This document shows, one piece after another, positions 48,250-58,103 of a stretch of DNA of 64,000 bases (positions within the stretch are counted from its first letter, which is position 1; each line of letters starts with the position of its first letter). Both the position numbers and the translations under genes were made by a program. The notes beneath the pieces were generated by a model that was not told the DNA's origin, did no database searches, and was given only the letters and a program-made list of their open reading frames with translations. This DNA is from Serratia sp. Ag1 (GTDB lineage: Bacteria; Pseudomonadota; Gammaproteobacteria; Enterobacterales; Enterobacteriaceae). The stretch lies in assembly GCF_000743355.1 (NCBI RefSeq), contig NZ_JQEI01000025.1, positions 62,001 to 126,000 of the forward strand, read 5' to 3'.

Positions 48250-48340
48250 TTAAATGACTCGGGGTGCCTCTGTAAAACAGGGCTGAGATACACCCGCTGA
48301 CCTGATCTGGATAATGCCAGCGTAGGGAAGTCTCGGTATC
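48250..48340 (+). ncRNA. TPP riboswitch (THI element)
   Basis: The conserved elements appear in order: GACTCGGGGTGC, GGGCTGAGATACACCC, GACCTGATCTGGATAATGCCAG and CGTAGGGAAGTC. This is the class-defining thi-box layout. It sits directly before thiM and should reduce thiMD expression when thiamin diphosphate is bound. Confidence 0.95.
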
Positions 48341-48377
48341 TCAACCGGTACCCGCCTTCTGAACGCCGGTTGGGAGC
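48340..48377 (+). promoter_or_regulatory. Ribosome-site-sequestering hairpin of thiM
   Basis: CTCAACCGG (48340-48348) can pair with CCGGTTGGGAG (48366-48376). The second arm includes the ribosome site GGGAG, four bases before the thiM ATG. With the upstream riboswitch this fits control at translation initiation, as known for E. coli thiM. Confidence 0.65.
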
Positions 48378-48380
48378 AAT

Positions 48381-49175
48381 ATGTTCACTCGACCTGATGT
48401 GTTACCCGGCAACCGTGCCGCGGCCTGTTTTCACCAATTCAAACAACGTCTTCCACTGGTCCATTGCCTGACTAACGAAGTGGTACAGGAACTGACTGCC
48501 AATGTCCTGTTAGCCTTGGGCGCTTCTCCAGCAATGGTGGTTGAACCTACCGAAGCTGCGCAGTTCAGTCGGTTGGCAGATGCGTTGCTGATTAATATTG
48601 GCACGCTGCACAGTGCGCGGGCCGAATCGATGTTGGCCGCTATCGAGGCCGCCAATCAGGCAGGCAAACCTTGGGCGTTGGATCCGGTTGCGGTGGGTGG
48701 CCTGGCTTACCGCACCGAGTTTGCCCAGCGTTTACTTAAGCTGCGGCCAGCAGCGATCCGGGGTAATGCGTCGGAGATTATGGCGTTGAGCGGCCTGCAG
48801 GCCCGTGGCCGTGGTGTCGATAGTCACGACGATTCGTTGGCGGCGCTGCCAGGTGCACGTGAACTGGCACGCAACAGCGGTGCAATTGTCGCCGTGACCG
48901 GCGTGGTGGATTACGTCACCGACGGCGAACGTGCTTGGGCCGTTACCGGCGGCGATATCCTGATGACGCGGGTGGTGGGCACCGGCTGTGCGCTGTCGGC
49001 AGTGGTGGCGGCCTTTTGCAGCCTGCCGGGTGAGCGATTGGATAATGTCGCTACTGCCTGCCGGGTGATGTCGCTCTGCGGTGAGCGTGCGGTGGCACGC
49101 TGTAGCGGCCCTGGCAGTTTTACCTCAGCGTTTCTTGATGCGCTTTATCAACTGACCCCGGAGGAACTGCAATGA
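48381..49175 (+). CDS. thiM: Hydroxyethylthiazole kinase
   Basis: The 264-residue ribokinase-fold enzyme has [20 protein letters not shown] at the start, [10 protein letters not shown] and the anion-hole motif [13 protein letters not shown]. It phosphorylates 4-methyl-5-(hydroxyethyl)thiazole in thiamin salvage. It overlaps thiD by 4 bp (ATGA). Confidence 0.96.
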   Translation: MFTRPDVLPGNRAAACFHQFKQRLPLVHCLTNEVVQELTANVLLALGASPAMVVEPTEAAQFSRLADALLINIGTLHSARAESMLAAIEAANQAGKPWALDPVAVGGLAYRTEFAQRLLKLRPAAIRGNASEIMALSGLQARGRGVDSHDDSLAALPGARELARNSGAIVAVTGVVDYVTDGERAWAVTGGDILMTRVVGTGCALSAVVAAFCSLPGERLDNVATACRVMSLCGERAVARCSGPGSFTSAFLDALYQLTPEELQ

Positions 49176-49972
49176 AACGTATTAATGCTCTGACTATTGC
49201 AGGCACCGATCCGAGCGGGGGCGCAGGGATTCAAGCCGATCTGAAAGCGTTTTCGGCTCTTGGTGCCTATGGCACCAGCGTGATTACCGCCTTGGTGGCG
49301 CAAAACACCCGTGGGGTACAGTCGGTCTATCATATCGATCCGGCCTTTGTGGCTGCCCAGCTTGATTCCGTGCTCAGCGATGTGCGTATCGACAGCGCCA
49401 AGATTGGTATGTTGGCGAATGCAGATATCGTCAGGGTGGTGGCGGAACGCCTGCGTCATTATCCGCTGCCACACGTAGTGCTCGACACGGTGATGCTGGC
49501 TAAAAGCGGCGATCCGCTGCTGGCCCCTGAGGCCGTCGAATCCATCCGCCGTGAATTGCTGCCGTTGGTTGCGCTGGTCACGCCGAATCTGCCGGAAGCG
49601 GCGGCGTTGCTGGCTTGTGCACCGGCTGAGAACGAACGGCAAATGCGTGAGCAAGGCCGAGCCTTGTTAGCGATGGGTTGCCAGGCGGTGCTGATGAAAG
49701 GGGGCCACTTGAGCGAAGGTGAAAGCCCAGACTGGCTGTTTACTGCTGAATTTGAGCAACGCTTTACCGCGCCGCGTGTGGCAACCCGGCATACTCATGG
49801 CACCGGTTGCACACTGTCGGCGGCGCTGGCGGCATTGCGCCCGCGCCATGAAAGCTGGGTTGAAACGGTGGCCGCAGCCAAAGCTTATCTGCAACAAGCC
49901 TTGCAGCAGGCCGACAGCCTGGAAGTGGGGCAGGGTATTGGGCCGGTACATCATTTCCATGCCTGGTGGTGA
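49172..49972 (+). CDS. thiD: HMP/HMP-P kinase ThiD
   Basis: The 266-residue protein has [18 protein letters not shown] at the N-terminus, the [10 protein letters not shown] segment and [13 protein letters not shown]. It phosphorylates hydroxymethylpyrimidine twice in thiamin synthesis and salvage. It is coupled to thiM and converges with gutQ. Confidence 0.96.
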   Translation: MKRINALTIAGTDPSGGAGIQADLKAFSALGAYGTSVITALVAQNTRGVQSVYHIDPAFVAAQLDSVLSDVRIDSAKIGMLANADIVRVVAERLRHYPLPHVVLDTVMLAKSGDPLLAPEAVESIRRELLPLVALVTPNLPEAAALLACAPAENERQMREQGRALLAMGCQAVLMKGGHLSEGESPDWLFTAEFEQRFTAPRVATRHTHGTGCTLSAALAALRPRHESWVETVAAAKAYLQQALQQADSLEVGQGIGPVHHFHAWW

Positions 49973-50007
49973 AGTGAGGCCGGGCACAAAAATGCCCGGC
50001 ACCGAGT

Positions 50008-50979
50008 TCAGCCGACTCCCGCCTGGTGCAGATCGTGCAGGTTAATGGCCCCAACCAGCACGCCGTCAAGGTTAACGACCGGGGCGGCGCTGATATGCTG
50101 CTCGTGCAGGGCTTCCAGTGCTTCGCCTGCCCGCCATTGTTCCGGCAAGCGATAGCCGGGGCGGGTGATGGCGGGGCTTAAGGCATCGTTAAGGCTGTTG
50201 CCTTTTACCAGCCAGCGGCGCAGGTCGCCATCGGTAAAGACGCCCACTACTTTCTGCTGGGCATCACATACTGCAACCAGGCCAAGGCCGGTGCGACTCA
50301 GTTCCAGCATCGCTTCCATCACGTTGGCACTTTCGTTAACCATTGGCAGACGGTCGCCAGTGCGCATCAGATGGTGTACGCGATTTAACAGGCGTGCGCC
50401 CAAACTGCCGCCGGGGTGAGAGCGGGCAAAGTCTTCCGCGTTGAAGCCGCGCTGGCGCATCAGCGCCATCGCCAGTGCATCGCCCATCATCAGGGTGTTG
50501 ACCGCGCTGGAGGTGGGGGCCAATCCCATCGGGCAGGCCTCACGCTCCACGCTGATATCCAGCGTGCAGGCTGCACCCAGCGCCAGCGGGGATTCTTTGC
50601 CGCCAGTAATGGCGATCACCGGGATCTGGCTTTCTGCCAACAGTGGCAGGATCAGATCCAGCTCTTTGGCCCGGCCAGAATAGGAGATAAAGATCACTAC
50701 ATCGTCAGCGCCAATCATGCCTAAGTCGCCATGCAGCGCTTCTGCCGGATGCACGAAAAACGACGGTGTACCGGTACTTGCCAGCGAGGCAGCAATTTTT
50801 TTGCCGATATGGCCGGATTTGCCAATGCCGGAAATCACCGCCTTACCCCGGCAGTTCAGCAGCAGTTCACAGGCGTGGACAAAGTTATCATCCAGCCGCG
50901 TCAGCAGGCGCTGCGCTTCCGCCAGTTCAATCTCCAGGGTTTCACGGGCAAAGTGGAGCAGGGCAGTGGCGTTACTCAT
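50008..50979 (-). CDS. gutQ: Arabinose 5-phosphate isomerase GutQ
   Basis: The 323-residue protein has an N-terminal SIS domain ([32 protein letters not shown]) and two CBS domains. It interconverts ribulose 5-phosphate and arabinose 5-phosphate. Position at the end of the sorbitol operon, after srlR, identifies it as GutQ rather than the LPS-linked KdsD. It overlaps srlR by 8 bp. Confidence 0.94.
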   Translation of the reverse strand: MSNATALLHFARETLEIELAEAQRLLTRLDDNFVHACELLLNCRGKAVISGIGKSGHIGKKIAASLASTGTPSFFVHPAEALHGDLGMIGADDVVIFISYSGRAKELDLILPLLAESQIPVIAITGGKESPLALGAACTLDISVEREACPMGLAPTSSAVNTLMMGDALAMALMRQRGFNAEDFARSHPGGSLGARLLNRVHHLMRTGDRLPMVNESANVMEAMLELSRTGLGLVAVCDAQQKVVGVFTDGDLRRWLVKGNSLNDALSPAITRPGYRLPEQWRAGEALEALHEQHISAAPVVNLDGVLVGAINLHDLHQAGVG

Positions 50980-51745
50980 CGGTGTCTCCTACCAGAATGA
51001 TATTGATGCCTTTCGCCTGTAGCGCGGCAAGATAATCCGGGTTGATGTCTTTATCGGTGATCAGCGTATCTACTACGCTCAGATCACACACCACGTTCGG
51101 GCTTTTGCGGCCAAATTTTGAGGAGTCAACCAGCAGCACAATGCGGCTGGCGGCTTCGCACATCGCTTTGCTGACGTTGTGCACCTCATTGAAGGTGGTC
51201 ACTCCTGCGTTGAGATCGACACCATCGGCACCGATAAACAGCTTATCAAAACTGAACTGGTGGAAGGCCGACTCGGCCAGGCTGCCGTGGAACGAAGCCG
51301 ACTTTTTGCGATAGGTGCCGCCGGGCATCAGGATGGTCTGGTCGTTATCCAACTCCACCAGCGCATTGACGATGTGCAGGCTGTTGGTCATCACGGTGAT
51401 GTTATTGAACTGCGCCAGATGCGGCACCATTTGCAAAACGGTGCTGCCCGCGTCGAAGATCAGCGAGTCGCCGTCGTCGATCAGTTTGATGGCGGCATCG
51501 GCGATCTGGCGTTTCTTCTCGGTGTTGATGTGGGTTTTGCGATCGATAGGCTGATCGCCATCGTCACGGCTGAGCACCACACCACCGTAGGTGCGGATCA
51601 CTTCCCCTTCATCTTCCAGCAAAGTGAGGTCTTTACGGATGGTGGTGCCGGTGGTGGAAAAGTGTGCAGCCAAGGCATCCACTGCCGTTTTGCCATGCCG
51701 CTGCAGGTATTCAAGGATAGCGGCTTGCCGCTGCTTTGGTTTCAT
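50972..51745 (-). CDS. srlR: DeoR-family sorbitol operon repressor SrlR
   Basis: The 257-residue regulator has an N-terminal winged HTH ([42 protein letters not shown]) and a DeoR sugar-phosphate sensor domain ([22 protein letters not shown]). It is encoded within the operon it represses, between srlM and gutQ as in E. coli. Confidence 0.94.
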   Translation of the reverse strand: MKPKQRQAAILEYLQRHGKTAVDALAAHFSTTGTTIRKDLTLLEDEGEVIRTYGGVVLSRDDGDQPIDRKTHINTEKKRQIADAAIKLIDDGDSLIFDAGSTVLQMVPHLAQFNNITVMTNSLHIVNALVELDNDQTILMPGGTYRKKSASFHGSLAESAFHQFSFDKLFIGADGVDLNAGVTTFNEVHNVSKAMCEAASRIVLLVDSSKFGRKSPNVVCDLSVVDTLITDKDINPDYLAALQAKGINIILVGDTDE

Positions 51746-51827
51746 AGCGATTCCTGTTCACAAGAGTTGAGCATTCCTCTCGGTGAATAATTCACTATGA
51801 AAGGTAATGTCTTTTAGTGTGAAAATA

Positions 51828-52184
51828 TCATGATTTCGGTGCAATCGCTAACGATAGTGCAGTTTGGCATGCGCGATCCTCGGGGAAGATCACATCCGGG
51901 CATAAATTTTGTTGATGCATACCATGTAACTGACTGAGTTGTTTAGGTTGTGCAAAAATAGTCAGGCCACGCATCAGCAGGCTGCCGCACACCCGTTGCT
52001 GTTCATCGAACGCCAGCGCCAGCACGACACGGGGTTTGAAGCGCCCACCGGAGCGGCCAACGCCCACGCTGCCCAGTTGGCACAGGCGATCAAAGGCGCG
52101 GTTGAAACGCTGAATCTGCCACCAGCCGAGGGCGATTTGCATCAGCCAGGCGATAACGGCAAAGGTGATAAGTGCGCTGGTCAT
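51828..52184 (-). CDS. srlM: Sorbitol operon activator SrlM (GutM)
   Basis: The 118-residue protein starts at ATG 52184 with AAGGAG eight bases upstream; a start 7 codons earlier is less likely. It has one N-terminal hydrophobic helix (ITFAVIAWLMQIALGWW) and the GutM-type body GRSGGRFKPRVVLALAFDE. GutM is described as an activator of the sorbitol operon. The 82-bp gap before srlR carries TGAAAG-type motifs (see srlA control region). Confidence 0.9.
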   Translation of the reverse strand: MTSALITFAVIAWLMQIALGWWQIQRFNRAFDRLCQLGSVGVGRSGGRFKPRVVLALAFDEQQRVCGSLLMRGLTIFAQPKQLSQLHGMHQQNLCPDVIFPEDRACQTALSLAIAPKS

Positions 52185-52241
52185 GGTTGCCGTACTCCTT
52201 GTCAAAAAATGAAGGGCCAGGGAATGCCCAGCCCATAAACA

Positions 52242-53021
52242 TCAGAACATCACTTGGCCGCCGGTAATATTGATCGACTGGCCGGTGCAATACGACGCCT
52301 TGTCGCTGGCGTAGAACAGCAGGGTATTCAGTACGTCCTGATAATCACAGCCGCGTTTGAGCGGCACTTTGTCGGTGTAATACTTCTCAACCTCTTCTGG
52401 TTTGATTCCCAATTTCTGCGCGTACTGTGGCAATAACGACTGGAACATCGGCGATTTGAGCAGGTTACCGAGCATCAGCGAATGCACGGTAATGCCATAA
52501 TCCGCCAGATCGAGCGCCAGCGATTGGGTCAGCCCGACGCCGCCGAACTTGGCTGCACTGTAGCCAGAGTTGTGTTTACTGCCGACTTTGCCGGATTTTG
52601 AGTTGATCTGAATAATACGCCCGGCCACGCCGTCGCGGATCATCAGGCGTGAGAACTCGCGGGCGCAGAGGAAATACCCCACCAGGTTCACCTGCAGCGA
52701 GCGATCAAAATCACCCAGTTGGAAATCGGTGATCGGCGCGGCTTTGGCGATCCCGGCGCTATACACCAGCAGATTGGTTGTGCCGAAGGCCCGATCGACC
52801 GCACTGGCTAGCGCAATAACGCTGGCTTCATCGGTGGCATCGGCCTGGAAACCAACGGCGCGATCGGCACCGTATTCCTGATTGATTTGCTGTGCCACCT
52901 GATGGGCGTTGTCAGCGTTCAGATCCGCCACCGCCACGCGGTAACCGGCTTCGGCCAGGCCGTGACACAGGAAGGCGCCTAACGTTTGACCACCGCCAAT
53001 CACTACAGCTACTTCAGACAT
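52242..53021 (-). CDS. srlD: Sorbitol-6-phosphate 2-dehydrogenase
   Basis: The 259-residue short-chain dehydrogenase has nucleotide-binding GGGQTLGAFLCHGLAEAG, an NSKSG serine region and catalytic YSAAK. It oxidises D-sorbitol 6-phosphate to fructose 6-phosphate with NAD. A repeat element separates it from srlB. Confidence 0.95.
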   Translation of the reverse strand: MSEVAVVIGGGQTLGAFLCHGLAEAGYRVAVADLNADNAHQVAQQINQEYGADRAVGFQADATDEASVIALASAVDRAFGTTNLLVYSAGIAKAAPITDFQLGDFDRSLQVNLVGYFLCAREFSRLMIRDGVAGRIIQINSKSGKVGSKHNSGYSAAKFGGVGLTQSLALDLADYGITVHSLMLGNLLKSPMFQSLLPQYAQKLGIKPEEVEKYYTDKVPLKRGCDYQDVLNTLLFYASDKASYCTGQSINITGGQVMF

Positions 53022-53036
53022 ATTGTACTCCTCTCC

Positions 53037-53151
<115 letters not shown>

Positions 53152-53158
<7 letters not shown>

Positions 53159-53514
53159 AAAAATTTGAAGGTGCTACCTAACGGGATATCGGCAGGCGTT
53201 GGGCCGGTAACGTGGATCGAGCCGGGGAACTCCGCCTGTGCCTCACCGTCGAACCGTACGGTAACGTGGCCCAGTTCGCGCAGGTTCTGGCTGGCAACTT
53301 CACCGACGGCGGTAATCGGGTAACAGTTTTCGCCGAGCTTCATCATGCCGCCGACCTGCAAATCCCCGGCAATATTGCCGTGCTGGTGGATGAAGCAGTA
53401 TTCCTCGATCTCTGCCGGAGCGCCTTCACGGAAGGTGATCAGCATGTCATCCAGCAGCGCATCGCGGGCACAGCCGCCGATATGGGTAATAGTGGTCTGG
53501 AAAATGGTGTTCAT
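53152..53514 (-). CDS. srlB: Sorbitol PTS enzyme IIA
   Basis: This 120-residue EIIA-Gut has the phosphorylated histidine H43 in CFIHQHG. It passes phosphate from HPr to SrlE. The C-terminal end GSTFKFLL overlaps the edge of the repeat element by a few bases. Confidence 0.94.
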
Positions 53515-53532
53515 CGTTTTCCCCTGTTCAAC

Positions 53533-54516
53533 TTATTGATAGATAAAGGCCGATGCTGCCCAGGCAATCAGCACGGTTGGCGCACCGGTCAAGAAGCGCC
53601 CGACCAGTACCGAAGGCACGCCCACCCGTACCGTGTCCTGTTTGGCTTCTGCCAACGACAGGCCGACAGGGATGAAGTCACAGGCGGCCTGTGCGTTAAT
53701 CGCAAACAGCGCTGGTAATGCCAACTGCGGTGGGATATGGCCTAGGCCGATCTGCACACCGACCAAGACGCCGATCACCTGAGCAATGACTGCGCCTGGG
53801 CCAAGGAACGGCGAAAGCAGCGGGAAGGAGCAGATCAGTGCCAGCGTCACCAGGCCGATAGGGCTGCTGGCCAGCGGCGTCAGGCCGTGAGCGATGAAAT
53901 CCCCAAGCCCGGAAGCCATGATGATGCCGATCAGCGCTGAGACGAAGGCCATAAACGGCAGGATGGTTTTCAGTACGGTGTCGATAGTGTCACGCCCGGC
54001 CTGGAAAAATACCGCCACTACTGAACCCATCCCCATCCCGACTTTGGCCAGCAATCCGTCGCTCTGCTCGGTGATTTTTTTGCTGGTGTCGTAGTCACGA
54101 ACTTTTGGCGCTACGGGCTGCGTTGGGGCTGCTGCGCAACCATCGGCCAGCTCAATCAGGCTGATATTGTTTTCCCGCACGCCAGAAACGTAGATATCCT
54201 CCAGAATAAACTGCGCCAGTGGGCCAGATTGACCAGTGGCATGAATATTGATGGTTGGAATACGGCGTTTGGGGTACAGGCCACAGCGTAAGGTGCCGCC
54301 GCAGTCGATGATCGCAAGACCAATTTCCTCAGCCGGTGGCTCGCCCTCTTTAAACCCGTCAACCGCTGGCCAGCCGGTCAGTTCGCTGAGTTTGTCGACG
54401 ATCGCTGGTCGGGTGCCTGCGGTGATATAGACAATTTTCTTGCCGGGCTCGATGGCCAATTGCAATGGGCCACCCCAGCCGCCAGCCCCTTTTTCAATAC
54501 GGATATAAGCGCTCAT
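53533..54516 (-). CDS. srlE: Sorbitol PTS enzyme IIBC component
   Basis: The 327-residue protein starts at ATG 54516 ([16 protein letters not shown]). The N-terminal IIB domain carries phosphocysteine C72 ([11 protein letters not shown]). The C-terminal membrane part ([20 protein letters not shown] to FIYQ) forms half of the sorbitol channel. It works with SrlA and SrlB in uptake and phosphorylation of sorbitol. Confidence 0.95.
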   Translation of the reverse strand: MSAYIRIEKGAGGWGGPLQLAIEPGKKIVYITAGTRPAIVDKLSELTGWPAVDGFKEGEPPAEEIGLAIIDCGGTLRCGLYPKRRIPTINIHATGQSGPLAQFILEDIYVSGVRENNISLIELADGCAAAPTQPVAPKVRDYDTSKKITEQSDGLLAKVGMGMGSVVAVFFQAGRDTIDTVLKTILPFMAFVSALIGIIMASGLGDFIAHGLTPLASSPIGLVTLALICSFPLLSPFLGPGAVIAQVIGVLVGVQIGLGHIPPQLALPALFAINAQAACDFIPVGLSLAEAKQDTVRVGVPSVLVGRFLTGAPTVLIAWAASAFIYQ

Positions 54517-54531
54517 GCTGCACTCCACAAA

Positions 54532-55080
54532 TTAAAGTTGAACCTGGCGATCCAATTGGATGCCCATCTTGCGTTCGAACAGGCTGGTGGTGAGATCGGT
54601 GATCCAGCCACGGAAGAAGTTGGTGAACAGCCCAACCAGGAAATAGCTCACGGCCAGCGGTGCCAGCGGCAAGCCCAGCGTGGTCAGTCCGCTGGCGATG
54701 CCGAGGTAAACGAACAGTTCACCGGGGTTGATGTGCGGGAACAGGCCGTTCATTGAGTGGCAACTGTAAGAGGCGGCAGCGTAGTAACTCGGTTTGTATT
54801 TCTCGGGCATAAAGCGCCCAAGGCTCAGCGTCATCGGGTTACAAAAGACAAAGGTGCCGATCAGCGGCAGCAGCAGATAGCGTGAAACTGGGTTACCAGC
54901 GCAACGCTGTGCTAATCGTTCGATACGTTCCTGGCCAACAAATTTGATCAGCGCGTTCATGATGACTAACAGGCTGATCAACAAAGGTAAGATGCCGGTC
55001 ACCATGCTGACGAACACCTCACCGCCTTTCTGAAACAGGCCGATAAACCATTCGGCTCCGTGGGTTATTAGCTCAATCAT
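54532..55080 (-). CDS. srlA: Sorbitol PTS enzyme IIC2 component
   Basis: The 182-residue membrane protein has about four helices and E. coli-like motifs [22 protein letters not shown] and [22 protein letters not shown]. It is the first gene of the sorbitol operon and supplies the other half of the transport channel. Confidence 0.95.
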   Translation of the reverse strand: MIELITHGAEWFIGLFQKGGEVFVSMVTGILPLLISLLVIMNALIKFVGQERIERLAQRCAGNPVSRYLLLPLIGTFVFCNPMTLSLGRFMPEKYKPSYYAAASYSCHSMNGLFPHINPGELFVYLGIASGLTTLGLPLAPLAVSYFLVGLFTNFFRGWITDLTTSLFERKMGIQLDRQVQL

Positions 55081-55169
55081 TATTTTCTCCTGTAATGGAT
55101 GAAATGGCCTGGAGCGAACAGCGGCTCTGGTGCCATGGGTCTACAGTAGTGATTTAATGAATGCATTTG

Positions 55170-55230
55170 TTTTAAATAGATCACAATTTGAAAGATAAAT
55201 ATTTTATTTTGAAAGTTTAAAGTGAAAGAA
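55170..55230 (-). promoter_or_regulatory. srlA control region with repeated TGAAAG motifs and a CRP half-site
   Basis: Three TGAAAG motifs lie in direct order at about 55189, 55212 and 55223. A similar TGAAAG/TGTGAAAA pair occurs in the srlM-srlR gap (51796-51825), suggesting SrlR recognition sequences. TCACA (55181-55185) is a good CRP half-site with a poor partner half. The remaining bases to 55336 show nothing clear. Confidence 0.4.
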
Positions 55231-55336
55231 AAGGAAGGGTAGAAAGAGGTAAGCCGCAGGTAGAGGATCGCTGGCGATAACGGGCAGCCCGGCTACGCCG
55301 GGCCTGAGGTGAGAATAATTATTTTAAAACAGAAGG

Positions 55337-55585
55337 TTAAATGAGGGTCGAGCGGGGTTGGCCTAAGAGATCGCAGTTGGGCGGCAGGCGGCACTTGATC
55401 GCCCCCGGCAGTAACTCAATACGGAAATGTTTGCCTTTCAGCGGTTCACCATCAAGATTAAACGTAATCTCATGTGGAGCACTAATCTCAAGCCAAGGCA
55501 GAGAAGCATCGATCACGCTGCTGTTTTCTTCATTGCCTGCGCTTTTACCGTTAATGATAAGCAGCACTGACGCATCTTGGCTCAT
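55337..55585 (-). pseudogene. yegS: Internally deleted yegS (lipid kinase) remnant
   Basis: This 82-residue open frame joins the first residues of YegS ([13 protein letters not shown], compare SLLILNGKS in E. coli) directly to its last 55 or so ([20 protein letters not shown], then [15 protein letters not shown] and [12 protein letters not shown]). About 215 residues with the kinase active site are missing, but the frame is kept. It cannot phosphorylate lipid. The start codon and a ribosome site (AGGAGAT) remain, so a short beta-sheet peptide might still be made. Confidence 0.8.
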
Positions 55586-55882
55586 TTTTATCTCCTAGCG
55601 ATGAAGGATACGATTAAAAGATAAACCACTGGAATATTTAGGCAATAACAATCACGGACTCTAGGGGAGTTTTCTTACGCTATTGAGATTTTTTCCTCTG
55701 GTTATAAACGTTCACATTAAAAAAATGATTAACACTTATATGAAATTTATATATTAGGAGATTGTTGGTATTCGTTTCAAATCAAAAATCCGAGAAATAT
55801 CTTAAAAAAATAGAGCTGTCCCATATTTTGGAATTAGCAGCCTGGTTCCGCCAACGCACATTATTTGGGAACATAGCGGAAA

Positions 55883-55980
55883 AAAATAAAGAAAAAGCCA
55901 ACCCAAGGGAGATTGGGTTGGCTAAGGAGGTGGTTCCTAGTATTGCTATGCAAATATTTTCGTTCTTATTTTTAAGCAGC
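55883..55980 (-). ncRNA. cyaR: CyaR small regulatory RNA
   Basis: The minus strand reads AGGAACCACCTCCTTAGCC (the CyaR seed region, identical to E. coli), followed by an 11-bp terminator stem AGCCAACCCAA/TTGGGTTGGCT and a T-rich tail. The gene is next to yegQ, as in E. coli. A -10 TATTAT (55984-55989) places the 5' end near 55980. CyaR is a CRP-activated, Hfq-dependent RNA that represses ompX, luxS, nadE and others by pairing through the CCUCC seed. The 5' part differs from E. coli. Confidence 0.9.
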
Positions 55981-56023
55981 TTGATAATAACCAAGCTGCC
56001 CGGTAATTGATGTGATCTGATTC
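55976..56023 (-). promoter_or_regulatory. cyaR promoter with CRP site
   Basis: On the minus strand TTAGA-N6-TCACA is centred about 40 bp before the predicted start, a class II CRP position. The -10 TATTAT is in the loop of a perfect 8-bp inverted repeat GCAGCTTG/CAAGCTGC (55976-55999). The left CRP half is degenerate. Confidence 0.6.
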
Positions 56024-56071
56024 TAATATTTGCCAAAAATCACCACTGGCTGAGAGGGTGATAAAAACACA

Positions 56072-57421
56072 TCATAATTCGCTATTTTCTTCTGGTAGAT
56101 TACGAATCAACAACGCGTAATTCAGGTCAATATCCTCTGGGATCGGCAAATAAACGATATGGCCATTACCCGGAGCAATTTCAATAGCTTCGCCTTTCTT
56201 ATTCTGCATACCTGCCAACGTAAACAGGATGTTACCGCCTGGCGTCATCATTTCCACGCTGTCACCGCAGACAAATTTATTTTTCACATCCACTTCCGCC
56301 CAACCGTTGCGGCGCACGCCAGTGAACTCCCCGACAAATTGCTGGCGTTCGGAGATCGAAGAGCCGTAATCATAATTCTGGTGCGCATCGTGGGTATGAC
56401 GGCGCAGGAAACCTTCGGTATAACCACGGTGCGCCAACCCTTCCAGCGTGGTGAGCAGGGTGGGATCAAAGGGTTTGCCGGCAACGGCATCGTCAATGGC
56501 ACGGCGATACACCTGGGCAGTGCGTGCACAGTAGTAAAAGGATTTGGTACGGCCTTCGATTTTCAGCGAATGCACGCCAAGCTGCGTCAGGCGCTCCACG
56601 TGCTGGATGGCGCGCAGGTCTTTTGAGTTCATGATGTAAGTGCCGTGTTCATCTTCAAAGGCACTCATGTATTCGCCGGGTTTCTGCGCTTCAGAAAGCA
56701 TAAACACTTTATCCGTCGGCGCGCCGATGCCAAGCGTTGGCTCAACGTTCTGCACCGGGATAGGCTCATGCATATGCACGATGCTGCCGGTATCGTCTTC
56801 TTTGCCTTCTTCTGCTTTGTACTGCCAGCGGCAGGCATTGGTGCAGGTGCCCTGATTCGGATCGCGCTTGTTGATATAGCCGGAAAGCAGGCAACGGCCA
56901 GAATAGGCCATGCACAGTGCGCCATGGACGAAAATCTCCAGCTCCATTTCCGGCACCTGGCTGCGGATCTCGGCGATCTCATCCAGCGACAGTTCGCGGG
57001 AAAGGATCACGCGCGTCAGCCCCATCTGCTGCCAGAATTTTACCGTGGCCCAGTTGACCGCGTTAGCCTGCACTGAGAGATGAATGTCCATCTGCGGGAA
57101 GGCTTCACGCACCATCATGATCAAACCAGGGTCAGACATGATCAAGGCGTCTGGGCCCATGTCGATCACCGGTTTCAGATCGCGCAGAAAGGTTTTCAGC
57201 TTGGCGTTGTGCGGGGCAATATTGACCACCACATAGAATTTTTTGCCTAACGCATGGGCTTCGTTAATCCCCAGCGCCAGGTTCTCGTGGTTGAATTCAT
57301 TGTTACGCACTCGCAGGCTGTAGCGGGGTTGGCCTGCATATACCGCATCGGCACCGTAAGCGAAGGCGAAACGCATGTTTTTCAGCGTTCCCGCCGGGGA
57401 AAGGAGTTCTGGTGTAAACAT
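56072..57421 (-). CDS. trhP: tRNA 5-hydroxyuridine synthesis protein TrhP (YegQ), U32 family
   Basis: The 449-residue peptidase-U32-type protein has ELLSPAGTLKNMRFAFAYGADAVYAG at the N-terminus, VHGALCMAYSGRCLLSGYI and the Cys-rich GTCTNACRWQY segment, consistent with an Fe-S site. With prephenate-dependent chemistry, TrhP hydroxylates U34 of several tRNAs to ho5U. The yegP-yegQ-cyaR order is as in E. coli. Confidence 0.94.
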   Translation of the reverse strand: MFTPELLSPAGTLKNMRFAFAYGADAVYAGQPRYSLRVRNNEFNHENLALGINEAHALGKKFYVVVNIAPHNAKLKTFLRDLKPVIDMGPDALIMSDPGLIMMVREAFPQMDIHLSVQANAVNWATVKFWQQMGLTRVILSRELSLDEIAEIRSQVPEMELEIFVHGALCMAYSGRCLLSGYINKRDPNQGTCTNACRWQYKAEEGKEDDTGSIVHMHEPIPVQNVEPTLGIGAPTDKVFMLSEAQKPGEYMSAFEDEHGTYIMNSKDLRAIQHVERLTQLGVHSLKIEGRTKSFYYCARTAQVYRRAIDDAVAGKPFDPTLLTTLEGLAHRGYTEGFLRRHTHDAHQNYDYGSSISERQQFVGEFTGVRRNGWAEVDVKNKFVCGDSVEMMTPGGNILFTLAGMQNKKGEAIEIAPGNGHIVYLPIPEDIDLNYALLIRNLPEENSEL

Positions 57422-57642
57422 TGTGATTCTCGGTCTGATTTCAGGTCAGTACTACGCCACCCAATGGCGTAGCGAAAGTGGGGGATTGTAACGGTAGCAC
57501 GGCAAGAAATCAGCAAGTAACCGGAATTTTTTAGGGGGAACTTTGGGGGGAGGAAGTCATTTCCCCCGGGCACTGAATGAGTTCAGTGGCGGGGGATTTT
57601 TTGTATTTTGCAGGTGAGGCTGGTACTTAAAATAGGCATGAC

Positions 57643-57981
57643 TCAGGCGTTCAAATCGCGTATCTGCCGGGTTGGGCCATACTTCATCACTGACTGGATA
57701 CCGTTTTTCATCGCGCTTTCTGAACTGTATAACTGGCTGGTACCGATCACCTGATGGTTCTTGGCTTTCAGCACAAAATAAGGTTTATGATCGCTGCTGC
57801 TTTTTACTTCAAACTGGACTGCGTCGGGCGCATTGGCTTGCACAGAGGTAATGCCGTTTTCTGCTGAGGCTTTGCTGGCATACATCTCGCTGGAAAGAAT
57901 GATCTCGCCATTACTGGCTTTCAGGGTGAAGTGATACTGCCCATTACTCGATTTTTTTAGCTCATAGTGGCCGGTTGCCAT
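57643..57981 (-). CDS. yegP: YegP, DUF1508 tandem-repeat protein
   Basis: The protein has 112 residues from ATG 57981 (MATGHYELKKSSNGQYHFTL). Two tandem DUF1508 repeats of about 50 residues are seen (FTLKASNGEIILSSEMYASK and FVLKAKNHQVIGTSQLYSSE). Function is unknown. The 221-bp gap to trhP holds no recognisable gene. Confidence 0.93.
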   Translation of the reverse strand: MATGHYELKKSSNGQYHFTLKASNGEIILSSEMYASKASAENGITSVQANAPDAVQFEVKSSSDHKPYFVLKAKNHQVIGTSQLYSSESAMKNGIQSVMKYGPTRQIRDLNA

Positions 57982-58103
57982 AGTCCTTCTCCGTTGGGTT
58001 CCAATGACAGAGGTAAGTGTAGCCAATGGCTTGAAAAACGACGTTTAAGCAGTGAAGTAATCGTACAAAATGTGATCTATTGCACTGGTGCGCGGGAGCA
58101 GAT

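Noticed and set aside
55762..56010. 82-residue plus-strand frame in the yegS-trhP gap
   Set aside because: It runs antisense through cyaR and its terminator; its sequence is explained by the RNA gene, and no ribosome site or family resemblance was seen.
55782..56036. 84-residue minus-strand frame over cyaR
   Set aside because: It covers the sRNA, its promoter and terminator. The translated product would need to start upstream of the predicted transcript start.
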